DNA of 64,000 bases from Salmonella enterica subsp. enterica serovar Typhimurium str. LT2 (GCF_000006945.2 NC_003197.2:3782001-3846000); one strand, 5' to 3'; shown: positions 54,292 to 62,924, counted from the first letter of the stretch. The notes: generated by a model from the letters alone, not told the origin. Made by a program: numbers and translations.

Positions 54292-54450
54292 TTTGACGTA
54301 CAGACCATTAAAGCAGTTTAGTAAGGCAAGTCCCTTCAAGAGTTATCCATTAGATACCCCTCGTAGTGCGCATTTCCTTAACGCTTAAAAAATCTGTAAA
54401 GCACGCCATAACGCCGAAAGGCACACTTATTTTTTAAAAGGTAATACACT
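54292..54450 (+). promoter_or_regulatory. cspA 5' leader with cold box (RNA thermosensor)
   Basis: The 159 bases before cspA are near-identical to the known leader: the cold box TGACGTACAGA (54294-54304) at the 5' end, then CCATTAAAGCAG, CAAGTCCCTTCAAGAG and ATACCCCTCGTAGTGC, and the ribosome site AAGGTAATACACT. This leader refolds at low temperature to expose the start and raises mRNA life. The start of transcription at about 54292 is taken from the known leader length. Confidence 0.9.
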
Positions 54451-54663
54451 ATGTCCGGTAAAATGACTGGTATCGTAAAATGGTTCAACGCTGATAAAGG
54501 CTTCGGCTTTATTACTCCTGATGACGGTTCTAAAGACGTGTTCGTACACTTCTCCGCTATTCAGAACGATGGTTACAAATCTCTGGACGAAGGTCAGAAA
54601 GTTTCCTTCACCATCGAAAGCGGCGCTAAGGGCCCGGCAGCTGGCAACGTAACCAGCCTGTAA
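54451..54663 (+). CDS. cspA: CspA, major cold-shock RNA chaperone
   Basis: A 70-residue cold-shock domain. The RNA-binding motifs RNP1 (KGFGFITP) and RNP2 (VFVHFSAI) are intact. It melts RNA secondary structure after cold shock. Codon use is highly biased, as for strongly expressed genes. Followed by a strong terminator. Control is by the long leader. Confidence 0.98.
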
Positions 54664-54683
54664 GCTTAAAAAGCTCAGCATTT

Positions 54684-54716
54684 TGAATCCCTGCCTGATG
54701 GCGGGGATTTTTTTTA
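54684..54716 (+). terminator. Terminator of cspA
   Basis: AATCCCTGCC, TGAT, GGCGGGGATT, then eight T. A strong intrinsic terminator 20 bases after the stop. Confidence 0.95.
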
Positions 54717-54772
54717 TTCCAATTCCCCCCTCTCCCCCAGCATAACTTTGCATTACTTTACCCTGCGTCCCT

Positions 54773-54803
54773 TTGACCTTTCCCTTAGGGGAACCCCTAT
54801 AGT
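54773..54803 (+). promoter_or_regulatory. CueR-type (MerR family) promoter of cueP
   Basis: TTGACC and TATAGT are separated by 19 bases, the stretched spacer typical of MerR-family activators. The spacer holds an imperfect palindrome (CCTTTCCC...GGGGAACC). CueR is known to activate cueP in Salmonella. Confidence 0.9.
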
Positions 54804-54836
54804 AGGCAGGGAGATTGTTCACAAGGAATTGAAGTT

Positions 54837-55376
54837 ATGTCGAAATCATCATGGTTATTACTTTTGGGTTTATGCGCCAGCGGCTCCGCGCTTGCGGCAT
54901 CCTCAGAATCCGCTTTTCTGGCGCAACATGGGCTGGCGGGAAAAACGGTTGAGCAGATCGTGGATACGATTGATCAGACGCCGCAGAGCCGTCCTTTGCC
55001 TTACTCCGCGTCGATTACCAGTACCGAACTCAAATTATCTGACGGAGAGCAGATTTATACGCTGCCGTTAGGCGACAAATTCTATCTCTCTTTTGCGCCC
55101 TATGAATGGCGGACACACCCCTGTTTTAACCACAGCCTTTCCGGCTGTCAGGGAGAAATGCCGAATAAACCGTTCACTGTAAAAGTGACAGACAGTAAAG
55201 GCGCTGTCATCGTACAAAAAGAGATGCAAAGCTATCGAAACGGATTTATCGGTGTTTGGCTACCGCGCAATATGGAAGGGACGCTGGAAGTAAGCTACAA
55301 CGGTAAAACGGCGTCACATGCCATTGCCACCAGTGATGACAGCCAGACCTGTCTGACGGAATTACCATTACGTTAA
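54837..55376 (+). CDS. cueP: CueP, periplasmic copper-binding protein
   Basis: A 179-residue exported protein present in Salmonella and absent from E. coli K-12. Signal peptide about 1-20 (LLLLGLCASGSALA). The three Cys known to matter for copper binding are at 96 (HPCFN), 104 (LSGCQG) and 172 (QTCLT). It stores periplasmic copper and supplies it to SodCII superoxide dismutase, aiding copper resistance without the Cus system. AGGA lies nine bases before the ATG. A MerR-type promoter precedes it and a hairpin follows. Confidence 0.96.
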   Translation: MSKSSWLLLLGLCASGSALAASSESAFLAQHGLAGKTVEQIVDTIDQTPQSRPLPYSASITSTELKLSDGEQIYTLPLGDKFYLSFAPYEWRTHPCFNHSLSGCQGEMPNKPFTVKVTDSKGAVIVQKEMQSYRNGFIGVWLPRNMEGTLEVSYNGKTASHAIATSDDSQTCLTELPLR

Positions 55377-55382
55377 AAAAAT

Positions 55383-55410
55383 GCCCGATAACATAATGGG
55401 TTATCGGGCC
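55383..55410 (+). terminator. Hairpin terminator after cueP
   Basis: GCCCGATAAC and GTTATCGGGC pair over a short loop just after the stop codon, followed by only a weak T-content (CTATAAA). The preceding A-run makes it possibly bidirectional. Confidence 0.7.
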
Positions 55411-55491
55411 TATAAAACGCCAACAAGATAAAATTAACAGAGTGCCTTGAGAATGCATAACGCCACAAGAATGGCAGAGGTGGGCTCACTT

Positions 55492-55517
55492 TGTACTGAC
55501 CCCAAAAACCTGGACAG
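55492..55517. mobile_element. IS3-family (IS150-like) terminal repeat remnant
   Basis: TGTACTGACCCC followed by AAAAACCTGGACAG is typical of the ends of IS150-like IS3-family elements. No second matching end or full transposase is adjacent, so it is debris. Confidence 0.6.
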
Positions 55518-55539
55518 ATTAACCGAGGCATCAGCGAAA

Positions 55540-55568
55540 GAGTCCATTTAATACATGGGCTCTTTTTT
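55540..55568 (+). terminator. Terminator-like hairpin in accessory region
   Basis: GAGTCCAT, TTAATAC, ATGGGCTC, then six T. It looks like an intrinsic terminator on the plus strand although no gene reads into it now except cueP. The following stretch to 55747 holds no recognisable gene. Confidence 0.55.
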
Positions 55569-55747
55569 GTTTCTGGCTATAACTAAATAACATTGTCCGC
55601 AATCGAATTATCCATTCCGTTGCTTTCTTGCATCACGCGGATTCCTGTCTCATCAATATTTTGTTCGTCGTATTCTTCCTGAATTTAACCTTAGACATTC
55701 TATCAAATTATCGCTTATAGCGATTTGAACATAACAGTCTTTGCATT

Positions 55748-56233
55748 CTATTGAGGGAGCCTAAGGAACAATGTTCGCTGCTGAGTTTGTGATGATTTGA
55801 AACCATGGTGAATGTAGAAATTTTTGGCTTCTTCGGTAAGTGCATGAACCATGATTGCACGTACACCAATATTCTCGGCAACCCGATAGCAACGAAGCAC
55901 TGCATCATGAAGTAAATCAGCACCAAGCCCTTTTCCATGGAATGAGAGATCGACAGCAAGACGGGCAAGTATAATGACAGGGATGGGATCTGGCATGTTA
56001 CGCCGAAGGTTGCCTGTCGCTTCTGTATGGTTGACGCTACCGGTGGCCAGAGAGTAAAAACCGGCTACTTGCTTCGTGTCTTTCTTGCACACCACAAATG
56101 TTCTGGCCGCTCCGAGAGCCTGGTTTTTGAGGCCCTTTTGCTTCAACCAGTCATCGAGCACAGCTTCACCGCTGACGAACTCAGCTACCTGATGAAAAGC
56201 GGACAAAGGTTCTGGTGCTGTTACACGTCCCAC
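55748..56233 (-). CDS. tacT: TacT, GNAT toxin that acetylates aminoacyl-tRNA
   Basis: A 161-residue GNAT-family toxin. The acetyl-CoA loop is [20 protein letters not shown] (about 89-108; Q/RxxGxG/A part HGKGLGA), and the catalytic Tyr140 sits in NFYIHHGF. It is known in Salmonella to acetylate the amino group of charged tRNA and stop translation, promoting persisters. The start is a GTG at 56233 with AAGGA seven bases upstream, inside the tacA end (13-base overlap), as is usual for co-translated antitoxin-toxin pairs. Confidence 0.94.
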
Positions 56234-56487
56234 TGAGGTTTCCTTGCCAGCAGTTTTTCGATAACGGGATCATCTGCGACCGGTGCATCAAGCAGATTGA
56301 TGAACTCCTCATATTGCTCATCGTTAAAGTTAAATACACGGCGGTCAAGGATCACTTTCTCGGCAGCCTGGCAGGCCGTTTCCAGAATGAAATCTGTACG
56401 TGACTTGTGAAGGATTTCCGCAGCTGCATCAATGAGCGCCCGCTGCGATTCCTTAGCTCTAAGGTTAAGTTGAACATCTGATTTCAT
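56221..56487 (-). CDS. tacA: TacA, ribbon-helix-helix antitoxin (DUF1778)
   Basis: An 88-residue DUF1778 antitoxin. N-terminal ribbon-helix-helix domain ([20 protein letters not shown]), then a flexible C-terminal part ([20 protein letters not shown]) that wraps the toxin. It neutralises TacT and represses its own operon. I chose the ATG at 56487 with AGGGG seven bases upstream; an upstream ATG at 56508 would lie within the operator palindrome. First gene of tacAT. Confidence 0.93.
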
Positions 56488-56497
56488 GAGACACCCC

Positions 56498-56519
56498 TTG
56501 TATAGCATTTGCTTTACAA
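56498..56519. promoter_or_regulatory. tacAT operator, palindrome 1
   Basis: TTGTA-T-AGCA and TGCT-T-TACAA are inverted arms around a TT centre, lying 11 bases before the tacA start. Probable binding site of the TacA ribbon-helix-helix dimer. Confidence 0.78.
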
Positions 56520-56536
56520 GAATAGCACAACCACCA

Positions 56537-56556
56537 TGTATAGCAAACGGTATACA
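56537..56556. promoter_or_regulatory. tacAT operator, palindrome 2
   Basis: TGTATA and TATACA arms around GCAAACGG, 17 bases upstream of the first site and sharing its TGTATAGCA half. Two sites are expected for cooperative autoregulation. Confidence 0.68.
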
Positions 56557-56685
56557 TCAAGTCGTCGTTTTTCATTTTTTGAATACTGATGTTCGCTTTG
56601 TGCCAGAAGCGGAAATTGCTCATTGTAGCGGTTTACTGAGTTCAACAAGGCAAAAGAACAATGCTGCCTTTCTGCAGGCTGACTA
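56557..56685. other. Short gap, promoter of tacAT
   Basis: No gene seen. It contains CTTTGTGCCAGAAGCGGA, a segment of unknown meaning. Confidence 0.4.
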
Positions 56686-57153
56686 TTATTTCGCCAAACA
56701 TTTCCTCATCAGAGCATTTTGTAATGTCACTCCACGGCAAATAGGAAAGCCTCGCTCCACTATATGAAAGCCGTGTCGTAGAAAGAACACTTCCGCAGCC
56801 TTACTTACATTTGAAGTAAGTTCACTAATTCCACGCTGTCTGGCTTCCTCATGAATGCAATTCATCAGTAGTGTCCCTACCCCCTGTCTTGAATAGGTTC
56901 CTGATACAAAGAAATGATCAATGTATCCATTTGGTTGAACATCTGCATATCCAGCTATTTCACCATCCAGCTCTACAACAAAAGGTTGTAATTCCTTAAT
57001 GTGATTGGCCCATCGCTCCAGGTCGATATCTGCTGGGGCCCAAGCATCAATTTGTTCACGTGTGTAGTAGTGTGATGCGATCGTATGTACAGATGAGAAA
57101 AAAACTCTGAATAACGATATTTCATCCCCATTACTGAACCTTCTGATTTTCAT
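56686..57153 (-). CDS. GNAT-family acetyltransferase (YafP-like)
   Basis: A 155-residue GNAT protein. The acetyl-CoA site is YSRQGVGTLLMNCIHEEA (R/QxxGxG as RQGVGT, about 87-104) and the C-terminal part KAAEVFFLRHGFHIVERG fits the family. It resembles YafP of E. coli and is lower in GC than the core genes around it. No antitoxin gene adjoins it, so it is not an obvious toxin. Substrate unknown. It may have arrived with the tacAT and IS debris. Confidence 0.85.
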   Translation of the reverse strand: MKIRRFSNGDEISLFRVFFSSVHTIASHYYTREQIDAWAPADIDLERWANHIKELQPFVVELDGEIAGYADVQPNGYIDHFFVSGTYSRQGVGTLLMNCIHEEARQRGISELTSNVSKAAEVFFLRHGFHIVERGFPICRGVTLQNALMRKCLAK

Positions 57154-57317
57154 AAAACCTCATTGTGAGAGTTACTTGTAGAACAATACTAATTTTTGTG
57201 AAATAGGGCGTCCGTTCCTCGCTCATAGCAGACATTTGCGTGACCGTATCCACCAACGTTCAGGTTTCCTGATAGCATCCCTGTACAGACCTTGTTAATT
57301 TCTGCCTGGATAGCTCT
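57154..57317. other. Gap between GNAT gene and IS fragment
   Basis: No gene seen. TGTACAGACC at about 57280 may be the decayed right end of the IS element. Confidence 0.35.
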
Positions 57318-57690
57318 TTAGGCGCTATTCAACCGGGCTGAGTCCGTTAAATTTAAGGCTAATTCGTCGGGTATTGTAGTATCGTATGTAATCCTCAATA
57401 GCTATCTTAAGTTCATCAATATCCTTAAATTTACTGGTGTAAAAACTTTCTGATTTTAAAGTCCCGAAAAAACATTCTGCACAGGCATTATCAAGGCAGT
57501 TGCCTTTGCGGGACATACTTTGGATGATGCCAAACTCTCGTAACTGATACTGGTACCATCAATGACGGTATTGCCAGCCCTGATCTGAATGAAGAACCGG
57601 ATTGGTACCCGCATCAAGTCTGGCAGTACCGCCAGCGTTAATGTATTCCTGAAATAATTCTTGCCAATCAATAGAGATAACCGCGTCTAT
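57318..57690 (-). pseudogene. IS3-family (IS150-like) transposase OrfB fragment
   Basis: On the minus strand the frame reads NPVLHSDQGWQYRH, then a TGA stop, then WYQYQLREFGIIQSMSRKGN, CLDNACAECFFGTLKSE and YIRYYNTRRISLKFNGLSPV. This is the end of the DDE domain of OrfB; the last catalytic Glu lies in CAECFFGTLK. The in-frame TGA (about 57554-57556) and the loss of the 5' part make it a pseudogene. In E. coli K-12, IS150 is inserted in the same gap, between cspA and glyS. Confidence 0.87.
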
Positions 57691-57735
57691 GAGTTACAGA
57701 ATTATTAGCGAATCAACTAATACTATTTATGTTAT

Positions 57736-57765
57736 AAAAAAACCTGCCCGAGAGCAGGTTTTTGT
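57736..57765 (-). terminator. Terminator of glyQS
   Basis: On the minus strand AAAACCTGCTC, TCGG, GCAGGTTTTTTTA: arms AACCTGC and GCAGGTT with a run of T. It lies 17 bases past the glyS stop. Confidence 0.9.
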
Positions 57766-57781
57766 TTATTTAACTGAACGC

Positions 57782-59851
57782 TTATTGAAGTAACGAAATA
57801 TCCGCAACCTGCAGGAACAGTTCGCGTAGTTTCGACAACAGCGTCAGGCGGTTGATACGGATATCTTTCTCTTCCGCGTTAACCATGACATTTTCGAAGA
57901 ATTCATCCACCGGAGCGCGCAGAGCAGCCAGCTCAATCAACGCTTCCTGATAACGACCATCGGCAAAGTACGGCTGAAGCTTATCACGCAGCACAACCAG
58001 ATGTCTGGCCAACTCAATTTCCGCCGCTTCTTTCAGTACGGAGGCGTGGACGATATCGTTCAGCGGCTCAGTGGCTTTCGCCAGGATGTTGGAGACGCGC
58101 TTGTTCGCCGCCGCCAGCGCAGAGGCTTCTTCCAGGGTGCGGAAATGAGACACCGCCTTCATGCGGGCATCAAAATCTGCCGGACGGGTCGGACGACGCG
58201 CCAGTACCGCCTGGATAGTGTCGACGGTGTAACCTTCATCCTGATACCAGGCGCGGAAGCGACCCAGCATAAAATCGATCACATCATCGACTACGTTGGC
58301 ATTGGTCAGCTTGTCGCCATACAGACGCACCGCTTCTTCGGTCAGCGTTTGCAGATCAAGAGCGAGGTTCTTCTCAACGATGATGCGCAGCACGCCCAGC
58401 GCGGCACGACGCAGCGCAAACGGGTCTTTGTCGCCTTTCGGATGCTGACCAATACCGAAGATACCCGCCAGAGTATCCATCTTATCGGCGATCGCCAGCG
58501 CGCAGGCCACCGGGTTAGACGGCAGGTCATCACCGGCAAAGCGTGGCTGATACTGTTCGTTCAGCGCCACGGCCACATCTTCCGCTTCACCATCATGGCG
58601 CGCGTAGTGCATCCCCATCACGCCCTGGGTGTCGGTGAACTCGAAGACCATGTTGGTCATCAGGTCGCACTTGGAGAGCAGGCCCGCACGAGTGGCGTGG
58701 TTGACGTCAGCGCCAATCTGACCGGCAATCCAGCCCGCCAGCGCCTGAATACGGTCGGTCTTGTCGCGCAGCGTGCCCAGCTGTTGCTGGAACAGCACGG
58801 TTTGTAGACGCGGCAGATGGTCTTCCAGACGTTTTTTACGGTCGGTATTGAAGAAGAATTCAGCATCTGCCAGACGCGGACGCACCACTTTCTCGTTACC
58901 GGAGATAATCTGGGTCGGATCTTTCGACTCGATGTTGGCGACGAAGATAAAGTTCGGCAGCAGCTTGCCCGCGTTGTCATAAACCGGGAAATACTTCTGG
59001 TCGCCCTTCATGGTGTACACCAGCGCTTCGGCAGGCACGGCGAGGAATTTCTCTTCGAATTTCGCCGTCAATACCACCGGCCATTCCACCAGCGAAGCTA
59101 CTTCTTCCAGCAGGCTTTCGCTCAGGTCGGCATTACCGCCAATCTTACGTGCTGCTTCTTCAGCGTCCGCTTTGATTTTGGCTTTACGCGCTTCGTAGTC
59201 GGCAATGACTTTACCGCGCTCCAGCAGAATTTGCGGGTACTGGTCAGCATTGTCGATAGTGAACTCCGGCTCACCCATAAAGCGGTGGCCGCGAATGACG
59301 CGGTCAGACTGAATACCCAGAATAGTCGCCGGAATGACCTTATCGCCCAACAGCAGGGTCACGGTGTGCACCGGACGCACGAAGTGTACGTCAGACGCGC
59401 CCCAGCGCATCAGTTTCGGGATCGGTAGTTTCGCCAGCGAGGTGGCTACCATGTTCGGCACCAGCGCTTCGGTACTTTCGCCCTTCACGTGGGCACGATA
59501 CAGCAGCCATTCGCCTTTGTCGGTCTTCAGACGCTCGGCCTGATCAACGGTGATCCCGCAGCCGCGCGCCCAGCCTTCTGCCGCTTTGCTCGGTTTGCCT
59601 TCGGCGTCAAACGCCTGAGCAATCGCCGGACCACGTTTTTCGACTTCGCGATCGGGCTGAGATTCAGCAAGATTCGCCACTTTCAGCGCCAGACGGCGCG
59701 GGGCGGCAAACCATTCAACGTTACCGTGCGCGAGGCCGGCGTTATCCAGCTCCGCAGTGAAGTTCGCAGCAAAGGACTCAGCCAAACTGCGCAGTGCTTT
59801 TGGTGGCAGCTCTTCAGTGCCGATTTCCACCAGAAAAGTTTTCTCAGACAT
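57782..59851 (-). CDS. glyS: GlyS, glycyl-tRNA synthetase beta subunit
   Basis: A 689-residue subunit of the bacterial alpha2beta2 glycyl-tRNA synthetase. It recognises tRNA-Gly. Features are the N-terminal TFLVEIGTEELPPKALRSLA, a central HD-type domain (LSKCDLMTNMVFEFTDTQGVMG, MHYARHDGE) and the C-terminal helical DALR-like anticodon region (VSNILAKATEPLNDIVH). Length equals the E. coli protein. It follows glyQ after nine bases; one operon with a strong terminator. Confidence 0.98.
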   Translation of the reverse strand: MSEKTFLVEIGTEELPPKALRSLAESFAANFTAELDNAGLAHGNVEWFAAPRRLALKVANLAESQPDREVEKRGPAIAQAFDAEGKPSKAAEGWARGCGITVDQAERLKTDKGEWLLYRAHVKGESTEALVPNMVATSLAKLPIPKLMRWGASDVHFVRPVHTVTLLLGDKVIPATILGIQSDRVIRGHRFMGEPEFTIDNADQYPQILLERGKVIADYEARKAKIKADAEEAARKIGGNADLSESLLEEVASLVEWPVVLTAKFEEKFLAVPAEALVYTMKGDQKYFPVYDNAGKLLPNFIFVANIESKDPTQIISGNEKVVRPRLADAEFFFNTDRKKRLEDHLPRLQTVLFQQQLGTLRDKTDRIQALAGWIAGQIGADVNHATRAGLLSKCDLMTNMVFEFTDTQGVMGMHYARHDGEAEDVAVALNEQYQPRFAGDDLPSNPVACALAIADKMDTLAGIFGIGQHPKGDKDPFALRRAALGVLRIIVEKNLALDLQTLTEEAVRLYGDKLTNANVVDDVIDFMLGRFRAWYQDEGYTVDTIQAVLARRPTRPADFDARMKAVSHFRTLEEASALAAANKRVSNILAKATEPLNDIVHASVLKEAAEIELARHLVVLRDKLQPYFADGRYQEALIELAALRAPVDEFFENVMVNAEEKDIRINRLTLLSKLRELFLQVADISLLQ

Positions 59852-59860
59852 GGCCGCCTC

Positions 59861-60772
59861 TTACTTGTCTTTGTTGCACATCGGGAAGCCGAGGGCTTCA
59901 CGGGAAGCATAATAAGCCTCTGCCACTGCTTTGGTCAGGGTGCGAATACGCAAAATGTAGCGCTGACGTTCGGTGACGGAGATAGCTTTACGCGCATCCA
60001 GCAGGTTGAAGCTATGGGCGGCTTTCAGAATACGCTCGTAGGCCGGCAGCGGCAGCGGGTTTTCCAGCGCCAGCAGCTGCTGGGCTTCTTTTTCATACTG
60101 CTCGAAGCAGGTGAATAAGAAATCCACATCGGCGTATTCAAAGTTATAGGTGGACTGCTCCACTTCGTTTTGATGGAACACGTCGCCGTAGGTGGTTTTA
60201 CCCAGCGGGCCATCGCTCCAGACCAGGTCGTAAACGCTGTCCACGCCCTGGATATACATCGCCAGACGTTCCAGACCGTAGGTGATTTCACCGGTCACCG
60301 GCTTGCACTCCAGGCCGCCGACCTGCTGGAAGTAGGTGAACTGCGTCACTTCCATGCCATTCAGCCACACTTCCCAGCCGAGTCCCCAGGCGCCCAGCGT
60401 CGGGTTCTCCCAGTTATCTTCCACGAAACGGATATCGTGAATGGTCGGGTCCATACCCAGCTCTTTCAGAGAACCGAGATACAGCTCCTGAATGTTGTCC
60501 GGAGACGGCTTAATCACTACCTGGAACTGATAGTAGTGCTGTAAGCGGTTCGGGTTTTCGCCGTAGCGGCCATCGGTCGGACGACGAGAAGGCTGCACAT
60601 AGGCAGTCGCCATCGGCTCTGGCCCCAGCGCGCGCAGGCAGGTCATTGGATGAGAAGTTCCCGCGCCGACTTCCATGTCCAATGGTTGAACAATGGTGCA
60701 GCCCTGGCGAGCCCAGTAATCCTGTAAGGTCAGGATCAAGCCCTGGAAGGTCCTGGTATCAAACTTTTGCAT
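59861..60772 (-). CDS. glyQ: GlyQ, glycyl-tRNA synthetase alpha subunit
   Basis: A 303-residue class II aminoacyl-tRNA synthetase subunit that forms glycyl-adenylate. Class II motif parts are visible: [20 protein letters not shown] (motif 2 region, about 58-77) and the C-terminal [20 protein letters not shown] (motif 3 region). Start [11 protein letters not shown] is the family start. Translated ahead of glyS. Confidence 0.98.
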
Positions 60773-60910
60773 ATTATTTCGTGCTGGATACGTGTGGATT
60801 TAAAGGAAGGAGCCAGTATACCCGCTGGATGCGAGATATACAGTATGAAACCGGTTTGTTTAGCGAAAATTGCCGGATTTCGCGGCATCACACCTCACCA
60901 GGCGCGGCTT

Positions 60911-61213
60911 TTACCGCATAGAAAGATGTAAAAACTGCCCATCTGCATCAAAAGAGCAGACAAAACTCTCTTTACGGAAAGTATTACCACGCATCTCATA
61001 GCTCCCCTGAAACTGTTCGAAACCGGTAACAGCAATTTTCTGTGCGCCAGTATTGTAACGCTGCGCCGCCTGAGCTTTACACAATGCTTCCATATCCAGC
61101 GTGCGTGTTGGGCTCACTTTACTCTGCTGGGCTTTTTGCGTCGGTGGAGGTGTCGCTGTGCATCCCACCAGAGCGATGGCTATCATCACAGAACAGAAAT
61201 ACTTCATTATCAT
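60911..61213 (-). CDS. ysaB: YsaB, small lipoprotein
   Basis: A 100-residue protein with a lipoprotein signal (IAIALVGC, Cys18), a Thr/Pro/Gln-rich linker and a conserved tail FEQFQGSYEMRGNTFRKESF ending HLSMR. It matches E. coli YsaB (99 residues) at the same place. The start could be ATG 61213 or two codons later; the ribosome site is weak. Function unknown. Confidence 0.88.
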   Translation of the reverse strand: MIMKYFCSVMIAIALVGCTATPPPTQKAQQSKVSPTRTLDMEALCKAQAAQRYNTGAQKIAVTGFEQFQGSYEMRGNTFRKESFVCSFDADGQFLHLSMR

Positions 61214-61378
61214 TTTTATTACCGTCTGGTTTGCTGGTCAGTCTTATTATTAAGGTTTGTGGGTAGCAGACACATTGTGCGAATCTCCTTACGCCATCAC
61301 AAGATGTAGCGTAGAAAGTCGGATTTTTCCAGTGAGCCACCGCGCTGGAACTCTATTGAAACGGAAGCTGAGGAACTG

Positions 61379-62374
61379 ATGCAGCCTAAAATTAACTGGA
61401 TTGATAACCTGCGAGGGATCGCCTGTTTAATGGTAGTGATGATCCATACTACAACGTGGTACATCACCAACGCCCACAGCGTCAGCCCGCTAAACTGGGA
61501 TATTGCGAATGTCCTGAATTCGGCTTCGCGCGTTAGCGTTCCCCTGTTTTTTATGATTTCAGGCTATCTTTTTTTTGGCGAGCGCTGCGCGCAACCGCGG
61601 CATTTTTTACGTATCGCCCTGTGCCTTATCTTTTACAGCGTTGTCGCCCTGGCTTACATTTCACTTTTTACTTCGATCAACGTCGAGCTTTCGCTAAAAA
61701 ATGTGCTGCAAAAACCCGTGTTTTACCACCTGTGGTTTTTCTTTGCGATTACGGTGATCTACCTGGTATCGCCATTAATCCAGGTAAAAAACGTGAGCGG
61801 CAAAATGCTCCTGATGCTGATGGTGATCATTGGTATTATTGCTAACCCAAATACTGTGCCGCAAAAAATCGGCGGCGTTGAATGGTTGCCCATCAATCTG
61901 TATATCAGCGGCGACACGTTCTACTACATTCTCTACGGTATCCTGGGCCGCGCCATTGGAATGATGGAGACGCAAAAGTCATCGCTGACGCTTATCTGCA
62001 CTGCCCTGTTCATCATCGCGGTATTTGTTATTTCTCGCGGCACATTGCATGAATTACGCTGGCGCGGAAATTTTGCCGATACCTGGTATCTGTATTGCGG
62101 TCCCATGGTGTTTATTTGCGCCGTCTCACTGTTCACGGTAGTTAAAAATAAGCTGAATGCGCGGACGTTACCTGGACTGGGGCTTATCTCCCGCCACTCG
62201 TTGGGCATTTATGGTTTCCACGCACTGATTATCCATGCGCTACGTACTAATGGTCTGGAGTTAAAACGTTGGCCGCCGTTAGACATCGTGTGGGTTTTTG
62301 CCGCGACGGTGACAGGAAGCCTGCTACTTTCCATGCTGTTACAGCGTATTGATAAACGGAAATGGGTTAGCTAA
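61379..62374 (+). CDS. wecH: WecH (YiaH), O-acetyltransferase of enterobacterial common antigen
   Basis: A 331-residue acyltransferase-3 family membrane enzyme with about ten helices. The active-site His is in VVMIHTTTWY near residue 21, and the usual RVSVPLFFMISGY segment follows (about 51-63). It acetylates GlcNAc in the common antigen chain; in E. coli this gene was shown to be needed for ECA acetylation. Stand-alone gene, divergent from ysaB. Confidence 0.93.
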   Translation: MQPKINWIDNLRGIACLMVVMIHTTTWYITNAHSVSPLNWDIANVLNSASRVSVPLFFMISGYLFFGERCAQPRHFLRIALCLIFYSVVALAYISLFTSINVELSLKNVLQKPVFYHLWFFFAITVIYLVSPLIQVKNVSGKMLLMLMVIIGIIANPNTVPQKIGGVEWLPINLYISGDTFYYILYGILGRAIGMMETQKSSLTLICTALFIIAVFVISRGTLHELRWRGNFADTWYLYCGPMVFICAVSLFTVVKNKLNARTLPGLGLISRHSLGIYGFHALIIHALRTNGLELKRWPPLDIVWVFAATVTGSLLLSMLLQRIDKRKWVS

Positions 62375-62396
62375 ACGACAATGATGGCTCCGGCCA

Positions 62397-62750
62397 TCAT
62401 TCATCATCACTGTAGGAAGCGTAAAGATCGGTTCCATATATACTGACCCCCAGCGCCACCAGACACAGTATTTTCAGCGCGCCCGCCAGCGCCAGGTTAA
62501 ATACGCCGACCGCGACCATGCCGATGCCAAGCAACAGCAAAGATTTGCAACGAGAAAGCAAGCGGCCATTTCCCGTGTGTTCCTGGCGAATTAAGACTGG
62601 AAAACCACACATGACGATTGCCGCAAAAAAATATCCCTTTTCGCTTAATGTATGACAGCCTGGCCACAGTCCCACCAGGTATACCACTGCACCGACAACT
62701 AACATTCCCAGGCCGAATATCCGTTTCCTGCGCGCAACGTGATCGTCCAT
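62397..62750 (-). CDS. yiaB: YiaB, YiaAB-domain inner-membrane protein
   Basis: A 117-residue membrane protein with four helices in two pairs: GLGMLVVGAVVYLVGLW, GYFFAAIVMCGFPVLI, LLLLGIGMVAVGVFNLAL and LCLVALGVSIYGTDLY. The GAVVYLVGLW...LSEKGYFFA segment is the YiaAB signature. E. coli has two such genes (yiaA, yiaB) between yiaH and xylB; only one is found here, rather diverged, so the yiaB name is by position. Function unknown. Confidence 0.78.
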   Translation of the reverse strand: MDDHVARRKRIFGLGMLVVGAVVYLVGLWPGCHTLSEKGYFFAAIVMCGFPVLIRQEHTGNGRLLSRCKSLLLLGIGMVAVGVFNLALAGALKILCLVALGVSIYGTDLYASYSDDE

Positions 62751-62888
62751 CTCACTCTCCTTGTGGTTGTGTGAGACACATTAAGCGAAGAAATAGCGAT
62801 GAAAAAGGCGCCTGCTCAGCAATAATATAAAAATCAGAAAACACACATACTTACTTCGATATAATTCAATAGAATTAATATTTACGGG

Positions 62889-62918
62889 AAATGCCTTTCA
62901 GCCAAAACTGAAAGGCAT
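62889..62918 (-). terminator. Hairpin after xylB
   Basis: AATGCCTTTCAG and CTGAAAGGCATT are perfect 12-base arms over CCAAAA, seven bases past the xylB stop. On the minus strand it is followed by TTCCCG, a weak T-run. Likely transcript end for xylB (and xylA upstream of it). Confidence 0.8.
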
Positions 62919-62924
62919 TCTGAC

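Noticed and set aside
57456..57671. A 71-codon frame on the minus strand
   Set aside because: It runs out of frame across the IS3-family transposase remnant; the true frame, with an in-frame TGA, is listed instead.
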